The position numbers and the translations under genes were made by a program. Positions 1-7,792 of a stretch of 24,817 bases of DNA are shown one piece after another. The first letter of the stretch is position 1. Every line of letters starts with the position of its first letter. Source of the DNA: JAMIFN01 sp035906235 (GTDB lineage: Bacteria > Pseudomonadota > Gammaproteobacteria > Burkholderiales > Burkholderiaceae_C); assembly GCA_035906235.1 (NCBI GenBank), contig JAMIFN010000088.1:1-24817 (forward strand), in the 5' to 3' direction. The notes under the pieces were generated by a model. That model saw only the letters and a list, made by a program, of their open reading frames with translations, searched no databases and was not told the DNA's origin.

Positions 1-1
1 C

Positions 2-316
2 CTGGGCATTATTTTTGGCCTGCTGTTGGGCAAGCCTTTGGGTATTTTCAGCAGTATCTGGCTAGGCAGCAAAGCCTTGGGCGTGCCCCTGCCGGCGGGC
101 TGCCGCTGGAGCCATGTTTTCGGCATGAGCGTGCTCTGCGGCATAGGCTTTACCATGAGCCTGTTTATTGGCGAGCTGGCCTTTGCCGGGCGCCATGACT
201 TCGAGATGGAGCTGAAAATCGGCGTGCTCAGTGGCTCGCTGCTCTCGGCCATTTTGGGCAGCCTGGTTTTCATAGCAATTCGCCCTAAAATGCCGAAGTT
301 CACCGTGGTCAAATAG
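2..316 (+). CDS. nhaA: Na+/H+ antiporter NhaA, C-terminal fragment
   Basis: Only the last ~104 residues are present; the gene enters from the left edge in the frame starting at base 2. NhaA is an inner-membrane antiporter that exchanges two external protons for one cytoplasmic sodium ion in pH and salt homeostasis. The fragment carries family hallmarks: a GKPLGIF segment, then GIGFTMSLFIGELAF in the penultimate helix, and a last hydrophobic helix near the C-terminus. The stop is TAG at 314-316. The next gene on the strand, accD, lies 99 bp away behind an interspersed repeat, so the two are probably separate units. Assignment to the family is firm from the motif; the rest of the protein cannot be judged. 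Confidence 0.93.
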   Translation: MGIIFGLLLGKPLGIFSSIWLGSKALGVPLPAGCRWSHVFGMSVLCGIGFTMSLFIGELAFAGRHDFEMELKIGVLSGSLLSAILGSLVFIAIRPKMPKFTVVK

Positions 317-327
317 GCCACTGGATT

Positions 328-388
328 TCAGGCAAGATTTTGGCACTTTAGGCCGTAAAATCTGCCTGAGTAGCTATCATATTTTTTA
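328..388 (+). repeat. Interspersed repeat, copy 1
   Basis: First of six related copies in the window, lying between nhaA and accD. It carries the core GGCCGTAAAA-TCTGCCTGAG followed by TAGCT and a T-rich tail. Compared with the other copies it has T for C after the A run and GTAGCT for GCAGCT, so it is a slightly diverged member. Confidence 0.7.
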
Positions 389-415
389 AACACTTCCCCG
401 CACAGGAGCCACAGC

Positions 416-1291
416 ATGTCCTGGTTAGAAAAACTCTTGCCCTCTAAGGTGGGCAGCAACACCCCGCAGGCCGAGCGCAAAAACATCCCCGAAGGCCTGT
501 GGGTCAAATGCCCCAGCTGCGAAAGCGTGCTCTACAAAACCGATCTGGAACAAAGCCAGAATGTTTGCCCCAAATGCAGCCACCACATGCGCATCCGCGC
601 GCGTGCGCGACTCGACCACCTGCTAGACGGCGAAGGCCGCTGGGAAATCGGCCAAGAAGTGCTGCCCGTGGATGCGCTGAAATTCAAAGACAGCCGCAAA
701 TACCCCGAGCGCCTGAAAGAGGCCTTAGAAGCCACGGACGAAACCGATGCCCTCATCGTTGTGGGCGGCGCGATTCGCGGCATCAGCTGCGTGGTGGCCT
801 GCTTTGAATTTGAATTCATGGGCGGCTCTATGGGCAGCGTGGTGGGCGAGCGCTTTGTGCGCGGCGTCGAAGAAGCCATCGCGCAAAAAGTGCCCTTCAT
901 CTGCTTTACCGCCACTGGCGGCGCGCGCATGCAAGAAGGCTTGCTCAGCCTGATGCAAATGGCCAAAACCAATGCCGCCCTGACCAAACTGGCGGCCAAA
1001 GGCCTGCCTTATATCAGCGTGCTGACCGACCCCACCATGGGCGGCGTATCGGCCGGTTTTGCCTTTGTGGGCGATGTCGTCATTGCCGAACCCAAAGCCC
1101 TGATCGGCTTTGCTGGGCCGCGCGTGATTGAAAACACCGTGCGCGAAAAATTGCCCGAAGGCTTTCAGCGCGCTGAGTTTTTGGTCCAAAAAGGCGCGGT
1201 CGATTTCATCTGCGACCGCCGCGAGCTGCAAGAGAAAATCGCCAAAACCTTGGCCATGCTGCAACGCCTGCCGGCGGATGCAGTGGTCTAA
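416..1291 (+). CDS. accD: Acetyl-CoA carboxylase carboxyltransferase subunit beta
   Basis: Encodes the beta subunit of the carboxyltransferase half of acetyl-CoA carboxylase. With AccA it transfers the carboxyl group from biotin-AccB to acetyl-CoA, giving malonyl-CoA for fatty-acid synthesis in the cytoplasm. The 291-residue length is normal. A four-cysteine zinc ribbon sits at the N-terminus (C32, C35, C51, C54), followed by the crotonase-fold core with the conserved segments GGSMGSVVGE, ATGGARMQEG, DPTMGGVSAGFA and GFAGPRVIE. The ATG at 416 is preceded by AGGAG at 404-408. The gene is followed by a strong intrinsic terminator and faces ybbP on the other strand. In many betaproteobacteria accD follows trpA; here the upstream neighbour is nhaA. 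Confidence 0.98.
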   Translation: MSWLEKLLPSKVGSNTPQAERKNIPEGLWVKCPSCESVLYKTDLEQSQNVCPKCSHHMRIRARARLDHLLDGEGRWEIGQEVLPVDALKFKDSRKYPERLKEALEATDETDALIVVGGAIRGISCVVACFEFEFMGGSMGSVVGERFVRGVEEAIAQKVPFICFTATGGARMQEGLLSLMQMAKTNAALTKLAAKGLPYISVLTDPTMGGVSAGFAFVGDVVIAEPKALIGFAGPRVIENTVREKLPEGFQRAEFLVQKGAVDFICDRRELQEKIAKTLAMLQRLPADAVV

Positions 1292-1309
1292 CACCACGGC
1301 ATTTTGAAA

Positions 1310-1335
1310 CATCCCGCTGCGGCGGGATGTTTTTT
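1310..1335 (+). terminator. Rho-independent terminator of accD
   Basis: An 8-bp GC-rich stem (CATCCCGC at 1310-1317 pairing with GCGGGATG at 1322-1329) with a 4-nt loop is followed directly by six T residues at 1330-1335. It starts 18 nt after the accD stop codon. Confidence 0.9.
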
Positions 1336-1459
1336 GGTCTCAGCATGGGATGCGAGCTTATTGGCTTATTATTGGGTTAATTCAGGATGATTTTGCCTTT
1401 TATTCATTTATTGTCCCATTAATGGAATAATTGGCATTTGCTATGGATTTGGGGCACAT

Positions 1460-1528
1460 TTTTTTGGGTCTTTTATGGCTTTCAGGCCGTTAAACCTGCC
1501 TGAGCAGCTCCTAAAAAAGAGTGATGCA
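1460..1528 (+). repeat. Interspersed repeat, copy 2
   Basis: Lies in the ~300-bp gap between the accD terminator and the 3' end of ybbP. It has the core GGCCGTTAAACCTGCCTGAG followed by CAGCTC, then an A-rich stretch and GTGATGCAA. Just upstream, at 1410-1431, is a 22-nt module (ATTGTCCCATTAATGG, then AATAAT) that recurs at 10153-10174 upstream of copy 3 with 20 of 22 bases identical, so copies 2 and 3 share a longer element. I see no gene in the gap. Confidence 0.75.
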
Positions 1529-1635
1529 AACGGGTTTTTCTCGGATGTTTTCCCATTGCAAAATAGCCTTGCGCTCAGCGCAATTGCGTGCGCCTGAGGG
1601 CTGTTCTTGGCGTTGCACCGAGAATATCCCGAAGT

Positions 1636-4155
1636 TTAATCGGCTTGGCGCAACAGACGCATGGGCGCGGCGCGGCTGGCGCTGTGCGCGCTGACATAAC
1701 CGGCTGCGCCTATGAGGATGGCTCCCAAGATGGGAGCCGGCCACCAGAGTTGGGGCGTGAGCGCCAGGGGCAACTCAAAAACCCAGCGCTGCAAGGCCAA
1801 GAGCACGATTTGCGCAAAAACGCTAGCCAACAAGCCTGCGATTGCGCCCATGATGGCAAATTCCAGCCACAAAGCCCCTTGCAATAAGCGGCGGCTCGCA
1901 CCCAGAGCGCGCAGCACGGCGGTTTCATGCTGGCGCTCGGCCAACGAATGCTGCACCGTGCTCAGCAGCACCAATAGGCTGCCTAGCAGCACCAAGCCCA
2001 GCACCAGTTGCAGCGCCAGCGCCACGCGCGTCATGATGCTGCGAATTTGGCCAATCACCGCCTGCAAATCCAAAATCACCGCTTGCGGAAAGGCTTGCGC
2101 CAGGGCGCTGATTTCAGCCTGTTGTGTGGGCGGCAGGTAAAAGCTGGTGATATAGGTTTTGGGGTAGTCCCACAACTGCTCAGGCGTGAATAGCATGTAG
2201 AAAGTGGGCTCCATGCGGTTCCAATCCACCTCGCGCAGGCTTGTGACACGGGCTTTAAAACGCAGGCTGCCTTGCAAAAATTCCAACTCGTCGCCCAGGC
2301 GCAGTTTCAGGCGTTCGGCCAATTTGCTTTCAACCGAGACGCCGTGGGCGCGATTGGCGGGCGTCCACCACTGGCCAGTTTGTATCTTGTTGTGCGCGGG
2401 CAAGTCTTCGGCCCAAGAGAGGTTTAGCTCGCGGTTCAGGCTGGCCTGGTCGGCGTCTTCTTTGCTGACACGCTGGCGCACGGGCTGGCTGTTGATATGC
2501 GTCAGGCGCGCCCGCACCATGGGGTAGAGGCCTTGCTCGCCCAAGCCGCGCTGCTGTAACCACTGGTGTGCAGCGGGGACGCTGGCCTCGGGCAGATTGA
2601 CCACAAAGAAATTGGGCGTGCGCGGCGGCAGCTGCGCCTGCCACTGACTAAAAATTTGGTGCTGTAGCCCCCAGAGTACAAGCAGCAGCATGGCGCTCGT
2701 GGCAAACAGGGCGATATGCACAGCATTGCTGAACAAGCGACGCTGCAAATTCGACAAGGCCAGCGCCCAGGCACCATGCAGGCGCAATTGCGGCTGGCGC
2801 AAGCGCCGCAACACATAGGCCGCAGGCAGGCTGATGGCGGCCAGCAGCAAAAGCAAGCCCGCCAAAAGCAGGGCGGCCAAGTGTGGCGTCTGGGTGTAAA
2901 TGCCCAATAGCAGTCCCAAGCCCAGCAGCGTGAGGACGAAGTTGCGGGGCGAGAAATAACGCAGGCTTTGCTGGCGTTGCTGCAAGAGTTTGAGCGCCGA
3001 GACTTTTTTCAGCTCTAACAGCGCGGGTGCAGCAAAGGCCAGCAGGCTGATGGCGGCACTGAGTAGCCCCAGGGCAAAAGGCCAGGCCGATAGGGGCGGG
3101 GGAGGCATTTGCAGATCGCCCTGCGCTTGGGCAATGGCGAGATGCTGCAGCGCCCAAGCGAAAATGCAGCCTAGCAGCGCAGCGACGGCGCCGAGCATGC
3201 CTAGCGCACGGCCATAAATGCCTTGAATGTCGCGGCTGCTGGCGCCTAGGGTTTTCAAAATCGCCACCATGCGCATCTGGCGTTGGGCAAAACGCGCCGC
3301 CGATAGGGCAATGGCGATGCCAGCCAAAATCACCACCATGCTGCTGGCGAGCAGCAAAAACTGCTGCGCTTTGTCTAAGGCACTGCCCATGCGTGGTTGC
3401 GCGTTGTGGATATCGAGCCAGCGTTGGTTGTCAGCCAGCAGGGGCTTAAAGTGGGCATCCAGCTGGGCCAAAACGGTGGCGTTGCCACTGAATAAATAGC
3501 GGTAAGTGAGGCGGCTGCCCACCTGCACGACACCCGTTTTTTCGATGTCTTGCCAATGCATCAACAGGCGCGGCCCTAGGCCAGAAAAACCCGCCGCGCG
3601 ATCGGGCTCAGCCACCAACACGGCGCTGATGCGAAATTGCCCATCGCCCAGCTCTACCGTATTACCCACTTGCAAACCCAGTTGCTGCAGGGCGCGGGCC
3701 TCTAACCAAACTTCGCCCGGCGCGGGCTGGGCAGGCTGGCTGCGCACGGCGGCGCTGGGGCTGCTGCGGCTTTGCACCGCGCCCAGCAGAGGGTAGGCGC
3801 TGTCGGCCGCTTTGGCGCTTACCAATAGCGGCGCTTGCCCTGGGGCAAAGAGCATGGATTGAAATTCTAAAAAGCGGCTGTGGCGCGCGCCCGCCTGTGC
3901 GGCCCACGCAGGCCATGCAGGGTTGATAGGCTGGGGTGACTCCAGCACGCGATCGGCGGCTAGCATTTGCGCGGCTTCGCCACCCAGCATCAGCTGGAGG
4001 CGGCTGGTAAAGGCGCTTAAGCCGGCCACCACCGTCACCGCCAGCAGCAAGGCGGTAAACACCATGCGTAAATCGCCAGCGCGCCATTCGCTGCGCAGTA
4101 AGTGCATGGCTAAACGCCAGCGCATGGGGTGCCGGGTTAGTGTTAGCACCTTCAT
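1636..4155 (-). CDS. ybbP: ABC transporter permease, YbbP/FtsX family
   Basis: An 839-residue inner-membrane permease with the double-FtsX layout of YbbP. It has one N-terminal membrane helix (about 35-55) and a large extracytoplasmic domain. A block of helices follows at about 265-500, then a second extracytoplasmic domain, and three C-terminal helices at about 715-735, 770-790 and 805-825. The E. coli homologue pairs with the ATPase YbbA; the transported substrate is not established, though lipids, lipoproteins or hydrophobic compounds are the usual suggestion for the type. The start ATG (4155) overlaps the stop of the upstream ATPase by 4 bp (ATGA), so the two are translationally coupled. 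The same ybbA-ybbP pair divergent from tesA is found in E. coli, which supports the assignment. Confidence 0.93.
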   Translation of the reverse strand: MKVLTLTRHPMRWRLAMHLLRSEWRAGDLRMVFTALLLAVTVVAGLSAFTSRLQLMLGGEAAQMLAADRVLESPQPINPAWPAWAAQAGARHSRFLEFQSMLFAPGQAPLLVSAKAADSAYPLLGAVQSRSSPSAAVRSQPAQPAPGEVWLEARALQQLGLQVGNTVELGDGQFRISAVLVAEPDRAAGFSGLGPRLLMHWQDIEKTGVVQVGSRLTYRYLFSGNATVLAQLDAHFKPLLADNQRWLDIHNAQPRMGSALDKAQQFLLLASSMVVILAGIAIALSAARFAQRQMRMVAILKTLGASSRDIQGIYGRALGMLGAVAALLGCIFAWALQHLAIAQAQGDLQMPPPPLSAWPFALGLLSAAISLLAFAAPALLELKKVSALKLLQQRQQSLRYFSPRNFVLTLLGLGLLLGIYTQTPHLAALLLAGLLLLLAAISLPAAYVLRRLRQPQLRLHGAWALALSNLQRRLFSNAVHIALFATSAMLLLVLWGLQHQIFSQWQAQLPPRTPNFFVVNLPEASVPAAHQWLQQRGLGEQGLYPMVRARLTHINSQPVRQRVSKEDADQASLNRELNLSWAEDLPAHNKIQTGQWWTPANRAHGVSVESKLAERLKLRLGDELEFLQGSLRFKARVTSLREVDWNRMEPTFYMLFTPEQLWDYPKTYITSFYLPPTQQAEISALAQAFPQAVILDLQAVIGQIRSIMTRVALALQLVLGLVLLGSLLVLLSTVQHSLAERQHETAVLRALGASRRLLQGALWLEFAIMGAIAGLLASVFAQIVLLALQRWVFELPLALTPQLWWPAPILGAILIGAAGYVSAHSASRAAPMRLLRQAD

Positions 4156-4811
4156 GCCAGCAACTGCCCGTTCGTTAAACGCAATTGCCGCTGGCAGCGC
4201 TGCGCCAAGCGCTCTTCGTGCGTGACCAGCACCAAAGTCGTGCCGTGCTCGGCGTTGAGGGCAAAGAGCAGCTCGATGATGTGCGCGCCCGTGTTGGCGT
4301 CAAGATTGCCCGTCGGCTCATCGGCTAGCAAATAAGCCGGCTGGCTGGCAAAGGCGCGGGCTATGGCCACGCGTTGCTGTTCGCCACCCGAGAGCTCGCT
4401 GGGCATATGCTCTAGGCGCTGCCCCAGCCCCACTTGGCGCAAAAAATCGGCGGCCTGGGCGCGGCTGTTTTTTTGCCCCCGTAAATCGAGGGGAAGGGCA
4501 ACATTTTCGAGGGCGCTCAAGTTGCCGATTAAATGGAAAGACTGAAACACAAAGCCCAAGTGTTGGGCGCGAAAAGCGGCGCGCGCGTCTTCGTCCATGC
4601 TGCTGAGTAGCTGCCCTGCCACTTGCACCTGGCCGCTGGTGGGCAGGTCGAGCCCGGCTAGCAACCCGAGCAGGGTGGTCTTGCCCGAGCCCGATTGGCC
4701 GACGATGGCCACGCTTTGCCCTGTGGGTATTTCAAAACTGATATCGTTGAGGAGGTTTAAGGTTTGCCCTGCGTGTTGCAGGTGGTAGCTCAGGTTTTGG
4801 GCAAGAATCAT
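4152..4811 (-). CDS. ybbA: ABC transporter ATP-binding protein, YbbA (LolD-like)
   Basis: A 219-residue ATPase that powers the permease encoded just downstream. It has Walker A GQSGSGKT at residues 38-45, the ABC signature LSGGEQQRVAIARA, Walker B ending LLADEPTGNLD, and the switch histidine in VLVTHE. This is the LolD/MacB/YbbA subfamily, which partners FtsX-type permeases. The frame is open further upstream to 4940, but that extension would overlap the tesA start region and lacks conserved sequence. ATG at 4811 (MILAQNLSY) gives the usual family N-terminus, so I chose it. It is divergent from tesA with a 109-bp shared promoter region. Confidence 0.93.
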   Translation of the reverse strand: MILAQNLSYHLQHAGQTLNLLNDISFEIPTGQSVAIVGQSGSGKTTLLGLLAGLDLPTSGQVQVAGQLLSSMDEDARAAFRAQHLGFVFQSFHLIGNLSALENVALPLDLRGQKNSRAQAADFLRQVGLGQRLEHMPSELSGGEQQRVAIARAFASQPAYLLADEPTGNLDANTGAHIIELLFALNAEHGTTLVLVTHEERLAQRCQRQLRLTNGQLLA

Positions 4812-4920
4812 GGGGCAAATTTCAGCAAAAATGCAGGTGAATGCATAGGGGCGATGAAGGTGGGCGTAGCTGTCAGTAAGCGCCCGATTGTGCAGGTTTA
4901 AAGAAAGAAGACGAGTGAAA

Positions 4921-5610
4921 ATGCTGCGATATGCTTGCAAAGTTATGTGTGTGGGGGCAGGGCTGCTTGGGTCCGTACTGTTGGCTGCGCCTGCTTGGGG
5001 GGCGGGGCTTTTGGTGCATGGTGATTCCCTCAGCGCGGGCTATGGCCTAGAGCGCGGGCAAGAGTGGCCTGCGCTATTGGCGGCGCAATTGCAGCGCAGC
5101 CCTTATAAAAATTTGGCCGTGGACAATAGCAGCATCAGCGGCGAGACCACAACAGGCGGCTTGGCGCGTTTGCCTGCAGTGCTGCATCAACACCAGCCCG
5201 AGTTGCTCATCATCGCCCTGGGAGCCAATGATGCACTGCAGGGGCAGGACTTGGCGCAAACGGAGAAAAATCTGCAGGCTATGGTCGCTTTGGGGCAAAA
5301 ATCTGGAGCCAAGGTGCTGATCTTGGCTAGCGACATTCCACCCAATTACGGCATGCGCTACCAGCGCCAGTTTCAGCAACTGTTTGCTACGGTGGCGGCG
5401 CAAAACACACTGCCCATCGTGCGTTTTTCCATCCAAGAATTTGCCCAGCAAGCGGGTTTTTTGCAAAAAGACGCGCTACACCCTACGGCAAAAGCCCAAA
5501 CTGTCATCGCGCAGCGGGTGTGGGCGCAGTTGCAGCCTGTGCTGGCGCTAGCCAAATCGCCTAAAAACGCAGGAGCCCGAAACTTGGCGAGCAAAAGACC
5601 CAAGCGTTAG
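4921..5610 (+). CDS. tesA: Periplasmic GDSL esterase / acyl-CoA thioesterase I (TesA family)
   Basis: A 229-residue SGNH-hydrolase of the TesA/ApeA group, which hydrolyses acyl thioesters, aryl esters and lysophospholipids in the periplasm. With the ATG at 4921, residues 1-28 form a signal peptide (positive start, hydrophobic core, AWG-A cleavage). The catalytic blocks follow: GDSL (Ser36), SISGETT (Gly74), GAND (Asn103) and DALHP (Asp184, His187). All four SGNH residues are present. In-frame GTGs at 4888 and 4915 are possible alternatives, but the ATG starts the signal peptide cleanly and has AAAGAAAGAAGA upstream. It is divergent from ybbA-ybbP, as in E. coli. Confidence 0.93.
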   Translation: MLRYACKVMCVGAGLLGSVLLAAPAWGAGLLVHGDSLSAGYGLERGQEWPALLAAQLQRSPYKNLAVDNSSISGETTTGGLARLPAVLHQHQPELLIIALGANDALQGQDLAQTEKNLQAMVALGQKSGAKVLILASDIPPNYGMRYQRQFQQLFATVAAQNTLPIVRFSIQEFAQQAGFLQKDALHPTAKAQTVIAQRVWAQLQPVLALAKSPKNAGARNLASKRPKR

Positions 5611-5804
5611 CAATACAGCATGTGTATCAAACGGGGGCGTTTTTCGGGTTGCTAAAGTCCCGGTGCAAGCTGGCAAAAATAGCTGAACGGGCGCAACTTT
5701 TGCGCGTAGCGCGAGGATAGGAATGGCTGCATAGTACAAAAAATAGTACATAAGCCTTTTCTTGCTCGTCAGGTAATCGTTAAAAATCAACGAATTAGAG
5801 CGCT

Positions 5805-5895
5805 TGGCGGAGAGAGCGGGATTCGAACCCGCGGTGGGCTATTAACCCACACACGCTTTCCAGGCGTGCGACTTAAACCACTCATCCATCTCTCC
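5805..5895 (-). tRNA. tRNA-Ser (anticodon GGA)
   Basis: On the minus strand the sequence folds as a long-variable-arm serine tRNA. The acceptor 5' strand GGAGAGA pairs with TCTCTCC. The anticodon stem-loop is CGCCTGGAAAGCG with anticodon GGA, the variable arm is long, and the T-loop is GGTTCGAATCC. The 3' CCA is encoded (complement of TGG at 5805-5807), with G as discriminator base. It reads TCC/TCT serine codons. Confidence 0.97.
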
Positions 5896-5987
5896 AGATT
5901 GGCTCAACCTGCGATTTTAGCATGGGCCATGCTTCACGAATGGGAGGGTGGCGCAAGAAAACCTTGCAAAAATCCATGGAACGCAGC

Positions 5988-6014
5988 TTGTTCTGCCTTG
6001 TGGGGAGCTACAAT
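5988..6014 (+). promoter_or_regulatory. Probable promoter of the 4.5S RNA gene
   Basis: A TACAAT -10 element at 6009-6014 lies 15-17 nt after a weak TTGTTC-like -35 (5988-5993). Initiation 6-7 nt after the -10 would fall at the base of the SRP RNA hairpin at 6019-6021, so promoter and RNA boundary agree. The -35 match is poor. Confidence 0.5.
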
Positions 6015-6018
6015 TCAC

Positions 6019-6118
6019 GCTGACGGGCCTTCCCGCATGGCAAAGCAGCCAACCGAGTCAGATGGGGAACCAAGCAGCTCTAACTGTGGAGTCAGTGCCG
6101 GGGTCAAGGCTCGTCACC
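6019..6118 (+). ncRNA. ffs: Signal recognition particle RNA, small (4.5S) type
   Basis: This stretch has the conserved domain IV of bacterial SRP RNA: GTCAG, A, TGG, the GGAA tetraloop (6066-6069), CCA, then AGCAG. E. coli has TCC/GGA where this has TGG/CCA, a compensatory change that keeps the stem. The ends close as a long hairpin: TGACGGGCCTT (6021-6031) pairs with AAGGCTCGTCA (6106-6116) with one G-U pair, and an inner CCCGCA pairs with TGCCGGG. The ~100-nt length fits the Alu-less form of Gram-negatives. The RNA binds Ffh and targets inner-membrane proteins to FtsY. The short frames that cross this region are artefacts. Ends are estimated from pairing. Confidence 0.88.
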
Positions 6119-6144
6119 TCTTTCTGGTTTTTGCGCACCAAAAA

Positions 6145-6175
6145 TTCAAGAATACAGCGTAAAAAAGTATATAAT
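6145..6175 (+). promoter_or_regulatory. rpsU: Probable promoter of rpsU
   Basis: A perfect TATAAT at 6170-6175 follows an A-rich stretch, with a weak TTCAAG (6145-6150) as candidate -35 at 19-nt spacing. It lies 75 nt before the rpsU start, with no other gene on this strand in between. Confidence 0.55.
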
Positions 6176-6250
6176 CTCAGGCTTGCTAGCAAACCGCAGC
6201 TGCACAGCTGATCCCTTGCGCTGCACCTTTCGAAAGGAAATGGATCTTTT

Positions 6251-6463
6251 ATGACTACCGTTCGCGTTAAAGAAAACGAACCCTATGAAATCGCCCTGCG
6301 CCGCTTCAAGCGCACGATTGAAAAACTCGGCCTGCTCAATGACCTGCGCGCCCGTGAATTTTTTGAAAAACCCACCACTGAGCGCAAGCGCAAAAAATCT
6401 GCTGCGGTTAAACGCCACATGAAGCGTGTACGCAGTATGCAATTGCCGAAGAAGCTGTACTAA
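6251..6463 (+). CDS. rpsU: 30S ribosomal protein S21
   Basis: A 70-residue, strongly basic protein with the S21 pattern: N-terminal VRVKENEPYEIALRRFKR, then a Lys/Arg-rich C-terminal half (TERKRKKSAAVKRH). S21 binds near the 3' end of 16S rRNA in the 30S subunit and helps mRNA recognition during initiation. The ATG at 6251 follows AAAGGAAA at about 6234-6241. It appears monocistronic: its own TATAAT promoter upstream and a strong terminator 25 nt downstream. In many proteobacteria rpsU precedes dnaG-rpoD; here it is followed by dinB. Confidence 0.98.
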   Translation: MTTVRVKENEPYEIALRRFKRTIEKLGLLNDLRAREFFEKPTTERKRKKSAAVKRHMKRVRSMQLPKKLY

Positions 6464-6488
6464 TACCAGCTATTTGGCAATAGCCATC

Positions 6489-6524
6489 AAAAAACCCGCC
6501 CCGAGCAAAAGGCGGGTTTTTTTT
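6489..6524 (+). terminator. Rho-independent terminator of rpsU
   Basis: AAAACCCGCC (6491-6500) pairs with GGCGGGTTTT (6511-6520) around a 10-nt loop, and the T run continues to 6524. The A-rich 5' arm makes it potentially bidirectional. Confidence 0.92.
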
Positions 6525-6580
6525 GTCTCAGATTTACGGCTAAGCAAGCTGTCTGAGTCAGGCTTTAAAAAACAAGAACC

Positions 6581-7792
6581 ATGAATTTGCGGCGCATTGC
6601 CCACCTCGATATGGATGCGTTTTACGCCTCGGTCGAGCTGCTGCGCTACCCGCAATTGCAAGGGCAGCCTCTGGTCATAGGCGGGCGCCCCATGCCGCAA
6701 GATTTGGCCATGCGCGCGCAGTATGTGGGGCAGCCGCTGGCTGATATTCCGCTAACGGCCTTTGCGCGCCTCAAGCACTACCAGGGGCGCGGGGTGATTA
6801 CCACCGCCAATTACGCGGCCCGTGCCTTTGGCGTGGGCTCGGCCATGGGCTTGATGAAGGCGGCCAAGCTTTGCCCCGAGGCGATTTTGCTGCCCGTGGA
6901 TTTTGCCGAGTACAAACGCCTTTCGCGCTTGTTTAAAGCCGCTATTGTGGAGATTGCCCCGCAGATGGAAGACAGGGGGGTGGACGAGGTCTATATCGAC
7001 TTCAGTGCGGTGCCAGGTGGGCAACGCGCTGGTGGGCGGGCGCTGGCGGGTCTGCTGCAAAGCCATGTGCTGGCGGCCACGGGGCTGACTTGCTCGATCG
7101 GCGTGGCGCCCAATAAATTGCTGGCAAAAATGGCCAGCGAATTCAATAAACCCCATGGCATAGCCGTACTGCATGAGGAGGATTTGCACAACCAAATCTG
7201 GCCTCTGGCGGTGCGCAAAATCAACGGCATAGGCCCTAAAACCGAGGCTCGTCTGCAGGCGCTGGGCGTGCAGACCATCGCCGATTTGGCAGCACAAGAT
7301 TTGCCGAGCTTGCAGCAACACTTTGGGCAAAAAACCGCGATCTGGTTGTACGAATCGGCGCGGGGCAAGGACGATCGCCCCGTGGTGACCGAGAGCGAAG
7401 CCGTGAGTCTGAGCCGCGAAACGACTTTTGAGCGCGATTTGCACGCCGTGCGTGACAGGGCCGAGCTGGGCGCGATTTTTACCCAGCTGTGCCAGCGCGT
7501 AGCGGCCGATTTGCAGCGCCGCGGCCTGCAGGGGCGCACCATAGGCATCAAGCTGCGTTACGCCGATTTTTCGATAGCCACGCGTGACAACACCATCGCC
7601 CAGGCCACGGCTGATGCGGGCGTGATACGGCAGGCGGCGGGGCAAGCGCTCAAACGGGTGGATTTACAACGCCGCATCCGCCTTTTGGGCGTGCGCGTGG
7701 GCAATTTGAGCCTTGCGGGGGCAGAGCCAGCGGCCAAGCCGCGCGCAGCAGTATCTGCCCTGCCTTATACGCCCGAATTAACGGGGCTTTAA
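6581..7792 (+). CDS. dinB: DNA polymerase IV (Y-family translesion polymerase)
   Basis: A 403-residue error-prone Y-family polymerase that bypasses damaged template bases. The palm has HLDMDAFYASVE (Asp10) and DEVYIDFS (Asp135, Glu136), the metal-binding acids. CSIGVAPNKLLAKMASEFNKP and the helix-hairpin-helix INGIGPKTEARLQALG follow, then the little-finger domain. Relative to E. coli DinB (Asp103/Glu104) there is an insertion of about 30 residues after VIGGR (about residues 35-65, including DLAMRAQYVG). From memory, similar insertions occur in Comamonadaceae DinB proteins. The last 4 bp overlap the 3' end of the convergent gene. No LexA box is evident upstream. Confidence 0.96.
   Translation: MNLRRIAHLDMDAFYASVELLRYPQLQGQPLVIGGRPMPQDLAMRAQYVGQPLADIPLTAFARLKHYQGRGVITTANYAARAFGVGSAMGLMKAAKLCPEAILLPVDFAEYKRLSRLFKAAIVEIAPQMEDRGVDEVYIDFSAVPGGQRAGGRALAGLLQSHVLAATGLTCSIGVAPNKLLAKMASEFNKPHGIAVLHEEDLHNQIWPLAVRKINGIGPKTEARLQALGVQTIADLAAQDLPSLQQHFGQKTAIWLYESARGKDDRPVVTESEAVSLSRETTFERDLHAVRDRAELGAIFTQLCQRVAADLQRRGLQGRTIGIKLRYADFSIATRDNTIAQATADAGVIRQAAGQALKRVDLQRRIRLLGVRVGNLSLAGAEPAAKPRAAVSALPYTPELTGL

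Noticed and set aside
725..1312. Long minus-strand frame opposite accD (195 codons)
   Set aside because: It is the antisense shadow of a well-conserved gene, with His/Ala/Gly-rich composition typical of reverse-frame artefacts in GC-rich DNA.
5866..6211. Two overlapping plus-strand frames of 87 and 98 codons before rpsU
   Set aside because: They run across the tRNA-Ser complement and the 4.5S RNA gene, have no ribosome binding site and no protein-like composition.
6524..6575. Possible seventh, degenerate copy of the interspersed repeat before dinB
   Set aside because: Only about a dozen bases (TTAGCCGTAAATCTG on the minus strand) resemble the core; the CTGAGCAGCTC part is missing.
6752..7645. 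297-codon minus-strand frame inside dinB
   Set aside because: An antisense shadow of DinB; the DinB motifs are intact, and the antisense product is Arg/Gln/His-rich with no domain features.
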